Below are positions 43,392-51,546 of a stretch of 64,000 bases of DNA, in pieces (position 1 is the stretch's first letter; the number at the start of each line of letters is the position of its first letter). The translations under genes and the position numbers were made by a program. The stretch comes from Larkinella sp051857545 (lineage in GTDB: Bacteria; Bacteroidota; Bacteroidia; Cytophagales; Spirosomataceae): positions 310,001-374,000 of the forward strand of contig NZ_JBPZHB010000002.1 of assembly GCF_051857545.1 (NCBI RefSeq), in the 5' to 3' direction. The notes below the pieces were generated by a model, which made no database searches, had not been told where the DNA came from, and was given only the letters and a program-made list of their open reading frames with translations.

Positions 43392-43512
43392 GCGGGGTAG
43401 AGGCAATCGATCCTACAAACTACACAGGATGGTCTGTTATTTTGCTGCCGTTTACAAAAATGCGTATTTCTACGTAATCGCCAGGGGTTTGTCCCGTCAC
43501 ATGATCATGGGA

Positions 43513-43543
43513 TTGACGGGCGTTCCGGGTGGGCCTACCTTTG
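43513..43543 (+). promoter_or_regulatory. Strong promoter of the Kelch lipoprotein cluster
   Basis: TTG at 43513-43515, 20-nt spacer, perfect TACCTTTG at 43536-43543, 43 bp before the ATG at 43587. Confidence 0.78.
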
Positions 43544-43586
43544 GGCTGGTTCTAACAAACGACGGCTTTTCGCCTATATCCCGGCC

Positions 43587-45014
43587 ATGAAACAAGTCCT
43601 TTACCTCACACTTTTTGTCGTAGTCATTTTTACCCTGTTTCAGTGTAAGAAAAGCACCGACCCTGTCACCCCCGGCAGCACCACGCCCCCCGGCAGCGGG
43701 ACATCGGTGACGGGCACCAGCACCGCCCCTCTGGTCAACACGGCCACCGCCCCCACCACGTCCGCTGTGGCATCGACCTCGGCCACGGCATCGGGAGTGA
43801 TCAGCGGCAACGGCGGTTCGGCCATTAGCCAGCACGGTTTTGTCTACAGCAAAACCAGCCAGACGCCCACCACCGCCGACAGCAAAACCGAACTGGGAGC
43901 CACCAGCGGGCCGTTTCCGCTGACGATCACCGGTAAGCTGACCGGCCTGGAAGCCAACACAACTTACTACCTGCGCGCCTATGCCACCAACGACAAGGGA
44001 ACCGGTTATGGAACCGTGGCCCAGGTGAAGACAGCGGCTGCTACCACGACCGTGCCCGGAGAACTGAGCGGGACCTGGGTTGAACGGGCCAAATTTCCCG
44101 CCGATCCGCGCAATGATTTCTGGTTGGTAGCCGTCAACGACAAGGTTTACCTGTTAGGGGGTTACAGTGCTACACAGAGGTTTTACGACGCCTGGGAATA
44201 CGACCCGGCGGGCAATCGCTGGACCGAAAAAGCCAAAACCGCTTTTACGCAATCGGCCATTTTCTTCCCGCCCATTCGACCGCTGGTTGCCAACGGAAAG
44301 ATCTTTTTCCCGGCGGGGGTTGGCCCCACACCCGCCGATGTAAAAGCCAACGTCCATGAGTTTGACCCGGTTGCCAATAAATGGTCGGTCAAAGGCGCTT
44401 TGCCAGCGGGCTTCGACCCCTTCGGAACAGCCACCTTTGTGATCGGTGATAAGGCCTATTTTGCCGGGCATAGCAGTTCGACCGGTTTTGTCAAGAAAGT
44501 GTGGGAATACACGATTTCATCCGACAAATGGACGCAGAAAGCCGATCTGACCGGTCCGCTACAAGGCGGTTCTATCGGAGCTTCTATAAACGGAAAGGGG
44601 TTGGTCATTGGAGCCTCTGAGTCAGGGCAGCCGATTTCTACGCTGTCGTATGACCCTGCAACGGACAAATGGACAACCGCATCTACCCGGGATTACCTCG
44701 GTGCGGGTGGCAGTTCAAAGTCGCTCGGATTCAGTAGCGATAGAATCGTGGAGTACAACACCTGGACGGGACAGCAATACCGGGATGGCGTGATGCCCAT
44801 TGTCCTCACGCTGGACCCCCTCAAGGTGACTCCTCAATTAACCAATCTGTTACCCTATCCCAAAGCCTGCGATGCTTATCCGAGAAGCAGTCTGAATATC
44901 GTGCACGTTGGTGACCGGATTTTTGCGGTGATTAGCAACACCAAACAGGTTGCCAATCTAACGGCCTGTGATAAGGAGGAAATGGGCAAACTCTATGAGT
45001 TTGTAAAAAAATAA
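43587..45014 (+). CDS. Kelch-repeat lipoprotein, copy 1
   Basis: 475-residue predicted lipoprotein: signal MKQVLYLTLFVVVIFTLFQC with C20, a Pro/Gly/Thr-rich linker (TPGSTTPPGSGTSVTG), a fibronectin-III-like domain (about residues 48-150, LEANTTYYLRAYATNDKGTG) and a Kelch propeller (VNDKVYLLGGYSATQRFYDA, then WEYDPAGNRWTEKA; SYDPATDKWTTAS). Kelch propellers bind proteins or glycans; here the protein would sit on the periplasmic or cell surface. The next gene is a tandem copy with a nearly identical linker, indicating recent duplication. Confidence 0.84.
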   Translation: MKQVLYLTLFVVVIFTLFQCKKSTDPVTPGSTTPPGSGTSVTGTSTAPLVNTATAPTTSAVASTSATASGVISGNGGSAISQHGFVYSKTSQTPTTADSKTELGATSGPFPLTITGKLTGLEANTTYYLRAYATNDKGTGYGTVAQVKTAAATTTVPGELSGTWVERAKFPADPRNDFWLVAVNDKVYLLGGYSATQRFYDAWEYDPAGNRWTEKAKTAFTQSAIFFPPIRPLVANGKIFFPAGVGPTPADVKANVHEFDPVANKWSVKGALPAGFDPFGTATFVIGDKAYFAGHSSSTGFVKKVWEYTISSDKWTQKADLTGPLQGGSIGASINGKGLVIGASESGQPISTLSYDPATDKWTTASTRDYLGAGGSSKSLGFSSDRIVEYNTWTGQQYRDGVMPIVLTLDPLKVTPQLTNLLPYPKACDAYPRSSLNIVHVGDRIFAVISNTKQVANLTACDKEEMGKLYEFVKK

Positions 45015-45052
45015 GCGACTGACTCTGACCATTCCATCTAACTGATTCCTTC

Positions 45053-46234
45053 ATGAGAACGCGTCTGTTTTCGCTTGTGATTTTCACAAGCCTGGCGATA
45101 GCCTTGCTCCATTGCAAAAAATCGGAACCCGATCCGGCGACGCCCGGCGGCACAACGCCCCCCGGCAGCAACACCTCGGTGACGGGGGCGGCCACCATCC
45201 CGGTTGTCAAAACCGCCCCGGCCATCACCGGCATTGCCAGCACCTCGGCGCAGGTGTCGGCGGTTCTGGGGAGTAATGGCGGGGAAGCCATCACGCAGCA
45301 CGGCTATACCTATGCCGAAACCGGAAAGGAATCCAAACAAGTGAGCCTGGGGGCTACGAGCGGCCCCTTTCCGCTGACGGTCACCGCCAAACTGACCAAT
45401 CTGTTGCCCAATACGGCGTATACCGTTTACTTTTTTGCGGTGAACAAAGTCGGGCAGATCAGTATGAAAGTGGATTTCAAAACCGAAGCACCCACCTCAG
45501 CGACGGTGTCCACGGGCGGGGTGGTGAGCAAAGCTAATTTTCCGGGGCAAAGCCGACGGCTGTCGCGCGTGTTTACGCTGAACGGGAAGCTGTATGTGCT
45601 GGGAGGAACGGATGAAACCAAATCGCCGAAGGTTGAACTCAATGATTTGTGGGAATACGATCCGGCTCAGGATAAATGGAGCCAGAAGGCGGCTTTGCCG
45701 GTAACGAACGGTTTTAATGTGAATTACACGCTTCCCGTCATGTCCATCGGAGGGAAGGCGTATACGATGCTCACGCTTCTGGGGGGAGCCAACATCACGA
45801 CGTCCACGATGTATGTCTACGATCCCGCAGCGGACAAATGGACACCCAAAGGTTCGGTTCCCTTCATCGGCAACTGGCGGACTACGATGGTGCTGAATGG
45901 CAAAGGGTATGTCGTTGGCGGTGGATACAGCAAAACCGGGTCCAATACGGCAACGCTAATAGAACCCGGTAAAGCGGTTTATGAATATGACCCAACCACG
46001 GACAAATGGACCAAAAAGAAAGATTTTCCCGGAGAGGCTCGCTTTGGGGCCTATGGGACGGTGTATAATGGAAAAGGGTATATAATGGGCGGGAGTACTG
46101 AAAATTTCGGGAGTTTCAAGGATTTGTGGGAATACGATGCCGTTGCCGATGTCTGGACTCAGAAAACCGCTTCCCCGGTGGATATACAGGGGGGGCGTAT
46201 AGTGGCAAAGCCTACCTGGTGGGTGGAAAGCTGA
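45053..46234 (+). CDS. Kelch-repeat lipoprotein, copy 2 (frameshifted at a G7 tract)
   Basis: Lipobox ALLHC, then the linker TPGGTTPPGSNTSVTG matching copy 1, an Fn3-like domain and Kelch blades (LNGKLYVLGGTDETKSPKVE, YEYDPTTDKWTKKKDFPGEA). The frame reads 393 residues and then ends with a non-Kelch tail. After VDIQ the reading enters a run of seven G (46189-46195). With one more G it would continue as GGAYSGKAYLVGGKLTF to 46470, giving about 472 residues, the length of copy 1. The gene is therefore truncated in this sequence, phase-variable, or affected by a base-calling error. Confidence 0.8.
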   Translation: MRTRLFSLVIFTSLAIALLHCKKSEPDPATPGGTTPPGSNTSVTGAATIPVVKTAPAITGIASTSAQVSAVLGSNGGEAITQHGYTYAETGKESKQVSLGATSGPFPLTVTAKLTNLLPNTAYTVYFFAVNKVGQISMKVDFKTEAPTSATVSTGGVVSKANFPGQSRRLSRVFTLNGKLYVLGGTDETKSPKVELNDLWEYDPAQDKWSQKAALPVTNGFNVNYTLPVMSIGGKAYTMLTLLGGANITTSTMYVYDPAADKWTPKGSVPFIGNWRTTMVLNGKGYVVGGGYSKTGSNTATLIEPGKAVYEYDPTTDKWTKKKDFPGEARFGAYGTVYNGKGYIMGGSTENFGSFKDLWEYDAVADVWTQKTASPVDIQGGRIVAKPTWWVES

Positions 46235-46470
46235 CGTTTGTGCAACAGGCCGATAAATACTTTACCTATGATTTTGCTGCACAAGCGTGGTCAACGGCTC
46301 AGGCACCGGATGCCATCTACCGATCGCCCGCTGGCGGAGCAGGATGCACGACGTATGAATTTCAGGTGGAATCTCTTGGCAATAGCGCCTATTTATTTCA
46401 CCAATACCGGAGCGTTTCGGGGACTCCCTGCACCAATCTAATGGGCCAATTCTGGCAATATACTCCTTAA
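46196..46470 (+). pseudogene. Displaced 3' part of Kelch lipoprotein copy 2
   Basis: Continuation in the next frame after the G7 tract: SGKAYLVGGKLTFVQQADKY and the C-terminus NLMGQFWQYTP. It holds the last one or two Kelch blades and a cysteine pair. It has no start codon of its own that makes sense, so it is best read as the end of the preceding gene. Confidence 0.78.
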
Positions 46471-46482
46471 ACGATACATACT

Positions 46483-47112
46483 ATGAAATACGGTTTCAAT
46501 CAATTTCGACCTGGGTTTCTGGTCATGCTGGGTGTTTTCGCGTTGGCAGGCGGTTGCAAAAAAGACAACGAGCCCACCAGTGGTCTTTCGGCCAAGATTC
46601 AAAATATCGTCCCGCAGGCCACCATGGACGATCTGAAAGCCAAGGGGTTAGTTATTAATCAAGGGTCACAGCCACCCAATATCGAAGGTGTTTTTGAAAT
46701 CAGCCCATACCGGTTGCTGAGTCCATACGGTCCCAACGATAATTTCAGGCAGGGGCGGGTGATCGGAAATTACAAATACCGGTTTTATCAGCAGCAGGGC
46801 GATGTGGTTCAGGTCGATTACAAAAACGCTTCAGGATCGGAAACGGGTACGGGCAAGGGGGCTTTGCTAGCCGGATCGGGCAATAAATTCACGCTTTTTC
46901 TGGAGACAGCGGGTACGGATTCCGGTATTTCGTTCAAGGCGCTGGACGTCGTATCGGGTGAAATTGGTCCCGACGGTATTCTGAATTTTCAAATCGGATT
47001 AACGATGACCCAGAAAACCGGCGACGACAAGAACACCAGGCTGATTCCGATCAATCAGGCCCGCATCTGGGAAGACGGCGACCAACTGGCGAAGAAGGTG
47101 ACGACGTATTGA
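46483..47112 (+). CDS. Hypothetical lipoprotein (209 aa)
   Basis: 209-residue predicted lipoprotein, lipobox in VFALAGGCKKDNE. The mature part has strands and polar turns: IEGVFEISPYRLLSPYGPND, VIGNYKYRFYQQQGDVVQVD and NKFTLFLETAGTDSG. No family is recognised. It starts 12 bp after the displaced Kelch end, in the same direction, so it probably belongs to the lipoprotein operon starting at 43587. Confidence 0.78.
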   Translation: MKYGFNQFRPGFLVMLGVFALAGGCKKDNEPTSGLSAKIQNIVPQATMDDLKAKGLVINQGSQPPNIEGVFEISPYRLLSPYGPNDNFRQGRVIGNYKYRFYQQQGDVVQVDYKNASGSETGTGKGALLAGSGNKFTLFLETAGTDSGISFKALDVVSGEIGPDGILNFQIGLTMTQKTGDDKNTRLIPINQARIWEDGDQLAKKVTTY

Positions 47113-47139
47113 AAAACCGCTCTTTATCCTCTCCTGATC

Positions 47140-47415
47140 ATGAAAAACAAAATTATTGCCTCCGTATGGCTACTGGCCGGAATCGTATTGAGTTCCTGTA
47201 GCCGAACGCAACTACTGCGATCGACTTTTGAAAATGATGCGGTAGGATCGCAGCCCAATCTGGAACTTCCCGGAGACCCCGTCGGCGATCGGATGCAATA
47301 CCAAGATGTCATCGCCCCCCGGATACGGGTTCAAAATTCAACTATTGCTGGCGAAAAAGCGTTGCATTTTTCTCAAATACGAGTTGGTACGGTTGTATTT
47401 TTACGGCAATGGTAA
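47140..47415 (+). CDS. Hypothetical lipoprotein, frameshifted 5' part
   Basis: 91-residue frame with a good lipoprotein signal (IIASVWLLAGIVLSSC) and mature start SRTQLLRSTFENDAVGSQPN. This GSQPN-then-LPGDP style resembles the N-terminus of jelly-roll type lipoproteins. It ends soon after GEKALHF. Removing one T from the T5 run at 47367-47371 joins it to the frame ending at 47716, giving about 191 residues with GEKALHF followed by LKYELVRLYFYGNGN. It starts 27 bp after the previous lipoprotein, as part of the same cluster. Confidence 0.68.
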   Translation: MKNKIIASVWLLAGIVLSSCSRTQLLRSTFENDAVGSQPNLELPGDPVGDRMQYQDVIAPRIRVQNSTIAGEKALHFSQIRVGTVVFLRQW

Positions 47416-47716
47416 CATTAAAAGTGTTAGTGACATTGCCACAGATGCAGGAACCACCAATGAGAAGCCGATTGATTTAAAAAAGGCCCATGCGGTTTTT
47501 GTTGAAATTGACCTGCGTACTAAAAAATATGACTTGAATATTGTTACGGCTGATAACACAATTAATTTGCGCACACAGCCACTTGCAACCCTTAGCGGCA
47601 CAATGCAAGCCTATCCAATTCCATTTAATCCCAAAATAGCTTTTCGGCTGGATCAAGGCGTAAGTGACTATCGGAAATACATTCTGGAAAGTGTGGAAAT
47701 CTCACAGGAAAATTAG
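47372..47716 (+). pseudogene. Displaced 3' part of the frameshifted lipoprotein
   Basis: Continues as LKYELVRLYFYGNGNIKSVS and AVFVEIDLRTKKYDLNIVTA, ending KYILESVEISQEN. Alternating hydrophobic strands and IDLRTKKYDLNIV suggest a beta-sandwich C-terminus. No plausible independent start exists. Confidence 0.65.
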
Positions 47717-47754
47717 CAAAGCCGAAGTTAGGCGCATCGAAATTTCCGGTGCGC

Positions 47755-48552
47755 TCAACTTCGTTTACCGGTTTTCGCTTCCCGCTCCAGCCGTTGGTAA
47801 ACCGTCTCAAAATTGTCACCGGCTTTAAGCTGGTCGACCAGTTTCATCAATCCATTGCGGCCCACCACCGCCAGCCAGCGGGACACTTCCCGACCGGCGG
47901 TCATATACGCCAGCATAACCCGGTTGGAATTGCCCGAAAAAAAATCCTTCAGCGATTCCAGTTCGGTCAGCTTCAAAACCACCTGCTGACCGTGCGATTG
48001 CTCCTCCCAGTGATCCTGAAATTCGTCGTGGCGACGCAGGCTGTCGTTGGCCGTTGTAAACCGCTGGTCGATCAGGAGTGCCAGCCCCTCGTTGAACCAT
48101 TGCGGAATCTGGCGTTGGGTTTTCAGCCAGCCCAGGCGGGTGTATAGCTCGTCGTGGCACATCTCGTGGGCCAACACATCGGGGTTGCGGCCATACGGAT
48201 TGATGATGATCCACGATTCGCCCCAGGGTGTTCCGAGGCTGCAGCCCGCGCCTTCTCCATCATGGCAATACTGCTGGTATTGCTCGGGCGACTGACAGAA
48301 AATCACCGTTGCCCGGCCTTTCGCCGGACTGTTCCACAACTGTTCCAGCCGCTTCTTCGCTTCATTGATTTCAAAAAGCAGATAAACACGCTGGCGTTCC
48401 GAGGTGCTGGCGTCGACCCATACATTGGCGGTGAGCCGCTGAAAGTCAGCCGTATATTCCAGAAGTTGACAGCGGAAAATCTGCGGAAAGGCCGCAAAGT
48501 ACGCCAGCGGCAAAATCAGCAGAAACACCAGAAAGCGGACAAACCAACGCAT
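47755..48552 (-). CDS. Membrane-anchored zinc metallopeptidase-like protein
   Basis: 265-residue protein with one N-terminal membrane helix (about residues 5-25) and a gluzincin active site: HEMCH at residues 129-133 with E130, and a likely third ligand E155 in QWFNEGLALL. This HExxH plus NEG arrangement is that of peptidase MA-like proteins. Preceding strands (RATVIFCQSPEQYQQYC, SWIIINPYG) fit the fold. The catalytic side should be periplasmic. Substrate unknown. It lies on the strand opposite the lipoprotein cluster. Confidence 0.82.
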   Translation of the reverse strand: MRWFVRFLVFLLILPLAYFAAFPQIFRCQLLEYTADFQRLTANVWVDASTSERQRVYLLFEINEAKKRLEQLWNSPAKGRATVIFCQSPEQYQQYCHDGEGAGCSLGTPWGESWIIINPYGRNPDVLAHEMCHDELYTRLGWLKTQRQIPQWFNEGLALLIDQRFTTANDSLRRHDEFQDHWEEQSHGQQVVLKLTELESLKDFFSGNSNRVMLAYMTAGREVSRWLAVVGRNGLMKLVDQLKAGDNFETVYQRLEREAKTGKRS

Positions 48553-48587
48553 TGAAATCAGGTTTTGGGTATACGGTTTACAGTATT

Positions 48588-48654
48588 CGGTTTACGGTTT
48601 TCAGTTTAAGGCGGGGAACCGCACCGTAAACCGTAAACTGAAAACCGTAAACCG
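48588..48654. repeat. Perfect 21-bp inverted repeat with reiterated words
   Basis: The arms 48588-48608 and 48634-48654 pair perfectly (left begins CGGTTTACGGTTTTCAG). Extra copies of tacggtttac and accgtaaacc lie beside and between them. It lies between two same-strand genes and probably ends the upstream flavoprotein transcript. Confidence 0.75.
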
Positions 48655-48658
48655 GTGC

Positions 48659-49927
48659 CTATTCAACGGTTCCATTGGCCATGATCAGCTCGGCGACGTT
48701 CCGCCCGGTTTGCATCGCGGCATTGAGCGACGGATAGGCGGTTTGATCCCCGCATTGGTACAGATTTTCGGCGCGTTTCAGCGGAGCGTGCTGCGTTCCC
48801 GGATAGTAGGTTGGGAGGGCTTCCGGAAGGTGGTAGGTTTTCAGCCAGCGCCATTGGTCGACCTCATGGCCAAACCAGCCGACCAGTTCTTTCTGAATCC
48901 GTTCGGCCAGGGCTTTTTCGTTTACCACATCCAGTCCGTGCGTACTGACCGAAATCAACGCCTGGCCGTCGGGGGCGTAGGAGGGAGCTACGTCGTTCAG
49001 GATGGCAATGTTGTGAAGGGCGGATTGGCGGTTTTCATTCAGCAGCAGCAGTTTTTCAGCACCGGACGGTTTTGCTTTGGGCGATTGGGGGGCCGTAAAA
49101 TAGGTATTGGTGGTGGCATTGAACAGCCGCACCGGGTTTTCAAGGCCCAGCAGGCGGTTGGCGGCAGATGCATCGACGGCCAACACAATGGTGTCAGCCT
49201 GAAGGCTTTCACCGGTTTCCAGCGTGAGCGTAGAATCCCGGATTTGCCGTACCGGCGCATTCAGCCGGATCTGAGCCGGATTCAGTCGCCCGGCCAGTTG
49301 CTGCGGAATGGCTTCCATCCCGGCGGCTGGCAGGGCCGCGTCACCCGTATAAAAATTTTTGAAACAGAACTGAAAGAAATTACTCGACGTCGCCAGGGCA
49401 TCTTCCAGAAAAATACCGCCGAAAAAAGGCCGGAAAAACCGGTTGATGATCTGTTCCGAAAATCCGAAATCTTCCAGAAACGTCTCGGTATCGGTGGCTT
49501 CCTGCTGAAAAAAAGCCTCGCTCGAGAGGCCCGACACGTACCGCATCAGTTCGATAATCCGCAGTTTATCACTGAAGGTTCCTGCATCGGAAGCCAGGGT
49601 TTGAAACAGGCCCGACGGTTCGCGCAGCGGATTGATGAACGGAATCCAGCCGCCCGCGGGCTGATGGATCAGCGCACCGGAACGAAACGGCTGTAGTTTC
49701 AACGCACCGTAATCCAGCAACCGTTGCGCTTCGGGATAGGCTGTCAGCAGGATTTGAAAACCCCGGTCGAGCCGAAAACCGTCGACAACATCCGTCCGGA
49801 TGCGGCCACCGACGCCGTCGGAGGCTTCCAGTAAGGTGGCCTCGATACCGGCCCGGCGGAGGTAAACGGCGCAGGTCAGGCCGGCCATGCCTGCTCCCAC
49901 AATGACTACAGAAGATTTGGACTGCAT
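48659..49927 (-). CDS. FAD-dependent amine oxidase/desaturase-type oxidoreductase
   Basis: 422-residue flavoprotein with the N-terminal FAD motif VVIVGAGMAGLTCAVYLRRAG, then LLEASDGVGGRIRTD and DRGFQILLTAYPEA. The C-terminus has the closing FAD motif YQCGDQTAYPSLNAAMQTGR. The family includes amine oxidases, phytoene desaturases and protoporphyrinogen oxidase-like proteins; substrate cannot be assigned. No carotenoid genes are adjacent. It is divergent from pabA/trpG, and the two promoters overlap at 49950-49986. Confidence 0.84.
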   Translation of the reverse strand: MQSKSSVVIVGAGMAGLTCAVYLRRAGIEATLLEASDGVGGRIRTDVVDGFRLDRGFQILLTAYPEAQRLLDYGALKLQPFRSGALIHQPAGGWIPFINPLREPSGLFQTLASDAGTFSDKLRIIELMRYVSGLSSEAFFQQEATDTETFLEDFGFSEQIINRFFRPFFGGIFLEDALATSSNFFQFCFKNFYTGDAALPAAGMEAIPQQLAGRLNPAQIRLNAPVRQIRDSTLTLETGESLQADTIVLAVDASAANRLLGLENPVRLFNATTNTYFTAPQSPKAKPSGAEKLLLLNENRQSALHNIAILNDVAPSYAPDGQALISVSTHGLDVVNEKALAERIQKELVGWFGHEVDQWRWLKTYHLPEALPTYYPGTQHAPLKRAENLYQCGDQTAYPSLNAAMQTGRNVAELIMANGTVE

Positions 49928-49949
49928 CAGGATTCAGTTCGTTTTTTTA

Positions 49950-49986
49950 CAAAAATACAGCTTACCGGATAGGATGATTACTTTTG
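49950..49986. promoter_or_regulatory. Divergent promoter region, flavoprotein/pabA
   Basis: Minus-strand TATTTTTG (49950-49957) faces the flavoprotein gene and plus-strand TACTTTTG (49979-49986) faces pabA/trpG. Both match TAnnTTTG; neither has a clear TTG element. Confidence 0.5.
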
Positions 49987-50008
49987 TACTTTTAGTTTCT
50001 CATCCCCC

Positions 50009-50584
50009 ATGCATTTACTCGTACTGGACAACATCGACTCGTTCACCTACATGCTCGTCGACTACCTGAAACAGGCCGGGGCGACGTGTCGGGTGGTGCG
50101 CAATACGGCGTCGCTGGACGAAATCACGGCGGAACCGTACGACGGCGTGGTTTTGTCGCCCGGCCCCGGAACCCCCCGGCAGGCGGGGTGTCTGTTAAAC
50201 GTGATCGAACACTACCACGAGCAACTTCCGATGCTGGGGGTTTGTTTAGGTCATCAGGCATTGGGGGAATATTACGGTGCCCGGCTGGTCAGGGCGGCCA
50301 AACCGATGCACGGAAAACTATCGGTGATTAGGAAATCGTCCGAGGATGCTTTAGTAGCTAATTTGCCGGACGAGTTCATGGTTACCCGGTATCATTCGCT
50401 GGTGCTGGTGGAACTGCCCGCCGAACTGACTGAACTGGCCACTACGATTGAAGGCGAAAACATGGCGTTTCGGCACCGGAATCTCCCCCTTTGGGGCATT
50501 CAGTTTCACCCCGAAGCGGCATTGACCCAGTACGGATTAGCAATTTTAAAAAATTGGATTACCTTTGTGAAAACAACTAAATAG
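50009..50584 (+). CDS. Glutamine amidotransferase component II (aminodeoxychorismate/anthranilate synthase)
   Basis: 191-residue class I amidotransferase that provides ammonia for anthranilate or p-aminobenzoate synthesis. The catalytic cysteine is C79 in MLGVCLGHQALGE and the dyad is H167/E169 in IQFHPEAAL; the oxyanion motif is LSPGPGTPRQAG. No synthase component I or trp gene adjoins it, which favours pabA or a dual-purpose subunit over a tryptophan-only role. The end of the gene contains a TACCTTTG promoter for the following hydrolase. Confidence 0.9.
   Translation: MHLLVLDNIDSFTYMLVDYLKQAGATCRVVRNTASLDEITAEPYDGVVLSPGPGTPRQAGCLLNVIEHYHEQLPMLGVCLGHQALGEYYGARLVRAAKPMHGKLSVIRKSSEDALVANLPDEFMVTRYHSLVLVELPAELTELATTIEGENMAFRHRNLPLWGIQFHPEAALTQYGLAILKNWITFVKTTK
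50537..50567 (+). promoter_or_regulatory. Promoter inside the pabA/trpG end, for the hydrolase
   Basis: TTA at 50537-50539, 20-nt spacer, perfect TACCTTTG at 50560-50567; ATG at 50637. Confidence 0.5.
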
Positions 50585-50636
50585 TGACCATTTCGTTGTA
50601 TTTTTCCAATTTTTCTACGACAAAACCAAGACCGCT

Positions 50637-51434
50637 ATGAACTATCGTGTTCGGAAAGAAGGTAACTTCCGTTACATTGATGAAGGACAAGGCGACGTAT
50701 TGCTTTTACTTCATGGATTATTCGGCGCTTTAAGCAACTGGGACGGTGTAATCAACGCCTTCGCCGACCGGTATCGGGTAGTAATTCCGGTGATGCCAAT
50801 TTATGAAATGCCCATCCGGGAAGCCGGACTGGAAGGACTTGTGAAGTTTATTGAAGACTTTCTGGCTTTCAAAGACCTGGACAATCTGACGCTGCTGGGA
50901 AACTCTCTGGGCGGCCATGTCGGGCTGTTGTACACGCTGAAACATCCGGATATGGTGAAACGGCTCGTGTTGACGGGCAGCTCCGGGTTGTTCGAGAACT
51001 CAATGGGCGGTTCGTACCCGAAACGGGGCAGCTACGATTACATTGCAGAACGGGTTGCTTACACGTTCTATGACCCGAAAGTAGCGACGAAAGAACTGAT
51101 CGACGAAGTCTTCGAAATTACCAACAGCATTCCGAAGTGCCTGCGGATCGTGGCCATTGCCAAATCGGCCCAACGCAACAATGTGGCGAAGGAAATCCAG
51201 CATATTACCGTACCCACCCTCCTGATCTGGGGGCTGAACGATACCATTACCCCACCGGAAGTAGCCCACGAATTCAATCGCCTGATTCCCAACTCAGAAT
51301 TGCACTTTGTTGATAAATGTTGTCATGCTCCGATGATGGAACATCCGGATCGTTTCAATACGCTGCTGACCGATTGGCTCATCCGACAACCCCTGAATGC
51401 CACCAGCCGGCAGAGCGATCTCACCATTGCCTGA
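50637..51434 (+). CDS. Alpha/beta hydrolase
   Basis: 265-residue hydrolase with nucleophile S90 in LLGNSLGGHVGL, acid in IWGLNDTITPP and histidine in KCCHAPMMEHP. The oxyanion loop is LLLLHGLFGALSNWD. No signal peptide. Gene order (hydrolase, CBS protein, nadK, DUF6089) is conserved in Bacteroidota as I recall it, hinting at a housekeeping or envelope-linked role rather than a catabolic one. Substrate unknown. Confidence 0.87.
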   Translation: MNYRVRKEGNFRYIDEGQGDVLLLLHGLFGALSNWDGVINAFADRYRVVIPVMPIYEMPIREAGLEGLVKFIEDFLAFKDLDNLTLLGNSLGGHVGLLYTLKHPDMVKRLVLTGSSGLFENSMGGSYPKRGSYDYIAERVAYTFYDPKVATKELIDEVFEITNSIPKCLRIVAIAKSAQRNNVAKEIQHITVPTLLIWGLNDTITPPEVAHEFNRLIPNSELHFVDKCCHAPMMEHPDRFNTLLTDWLIRQPLNATSRQSDLTIA

Positions 51435-51546
51435 TGGAATTAAGAAATTTCCGAAAAGATTTTGAAACTCTAACGGAAATTTCTTAGTTTTCAACTATAC
51501 TGTTCCAGTTACACGACACCGGAGATCTCTTCCAGGAATTTTCCGG

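Noticed and set aside
43497..43835. 112-residue minus-strand frame opposite the Kelch lipoprotein start
   Set aside because: Arg/Gly-rich shadow of a low-complexity coding stretch with a strong promoter in the other direction.
46181..46200. Programmed ribosomal frameshift in Kelch copy 2
   Set aside because: The tract could allow slippage but lacks a recognisable Shine-Dalgarno or stem-loop stimulator; phase variation or error is simpler.
46126..46470. Independent 114-residue gene after Kelch copy 2
   Set aside because: Its first residues repeat the preceding gene in a shifted frame and are not protein-like; it is better explained as the frameshifted end of that gene.
47306..47716. Independent 136-residue gene
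   Set aside because: The early part is out of frame with the lipoprotein signal upstream and looks random; the rest joins the upstream gene after a one-base correction.
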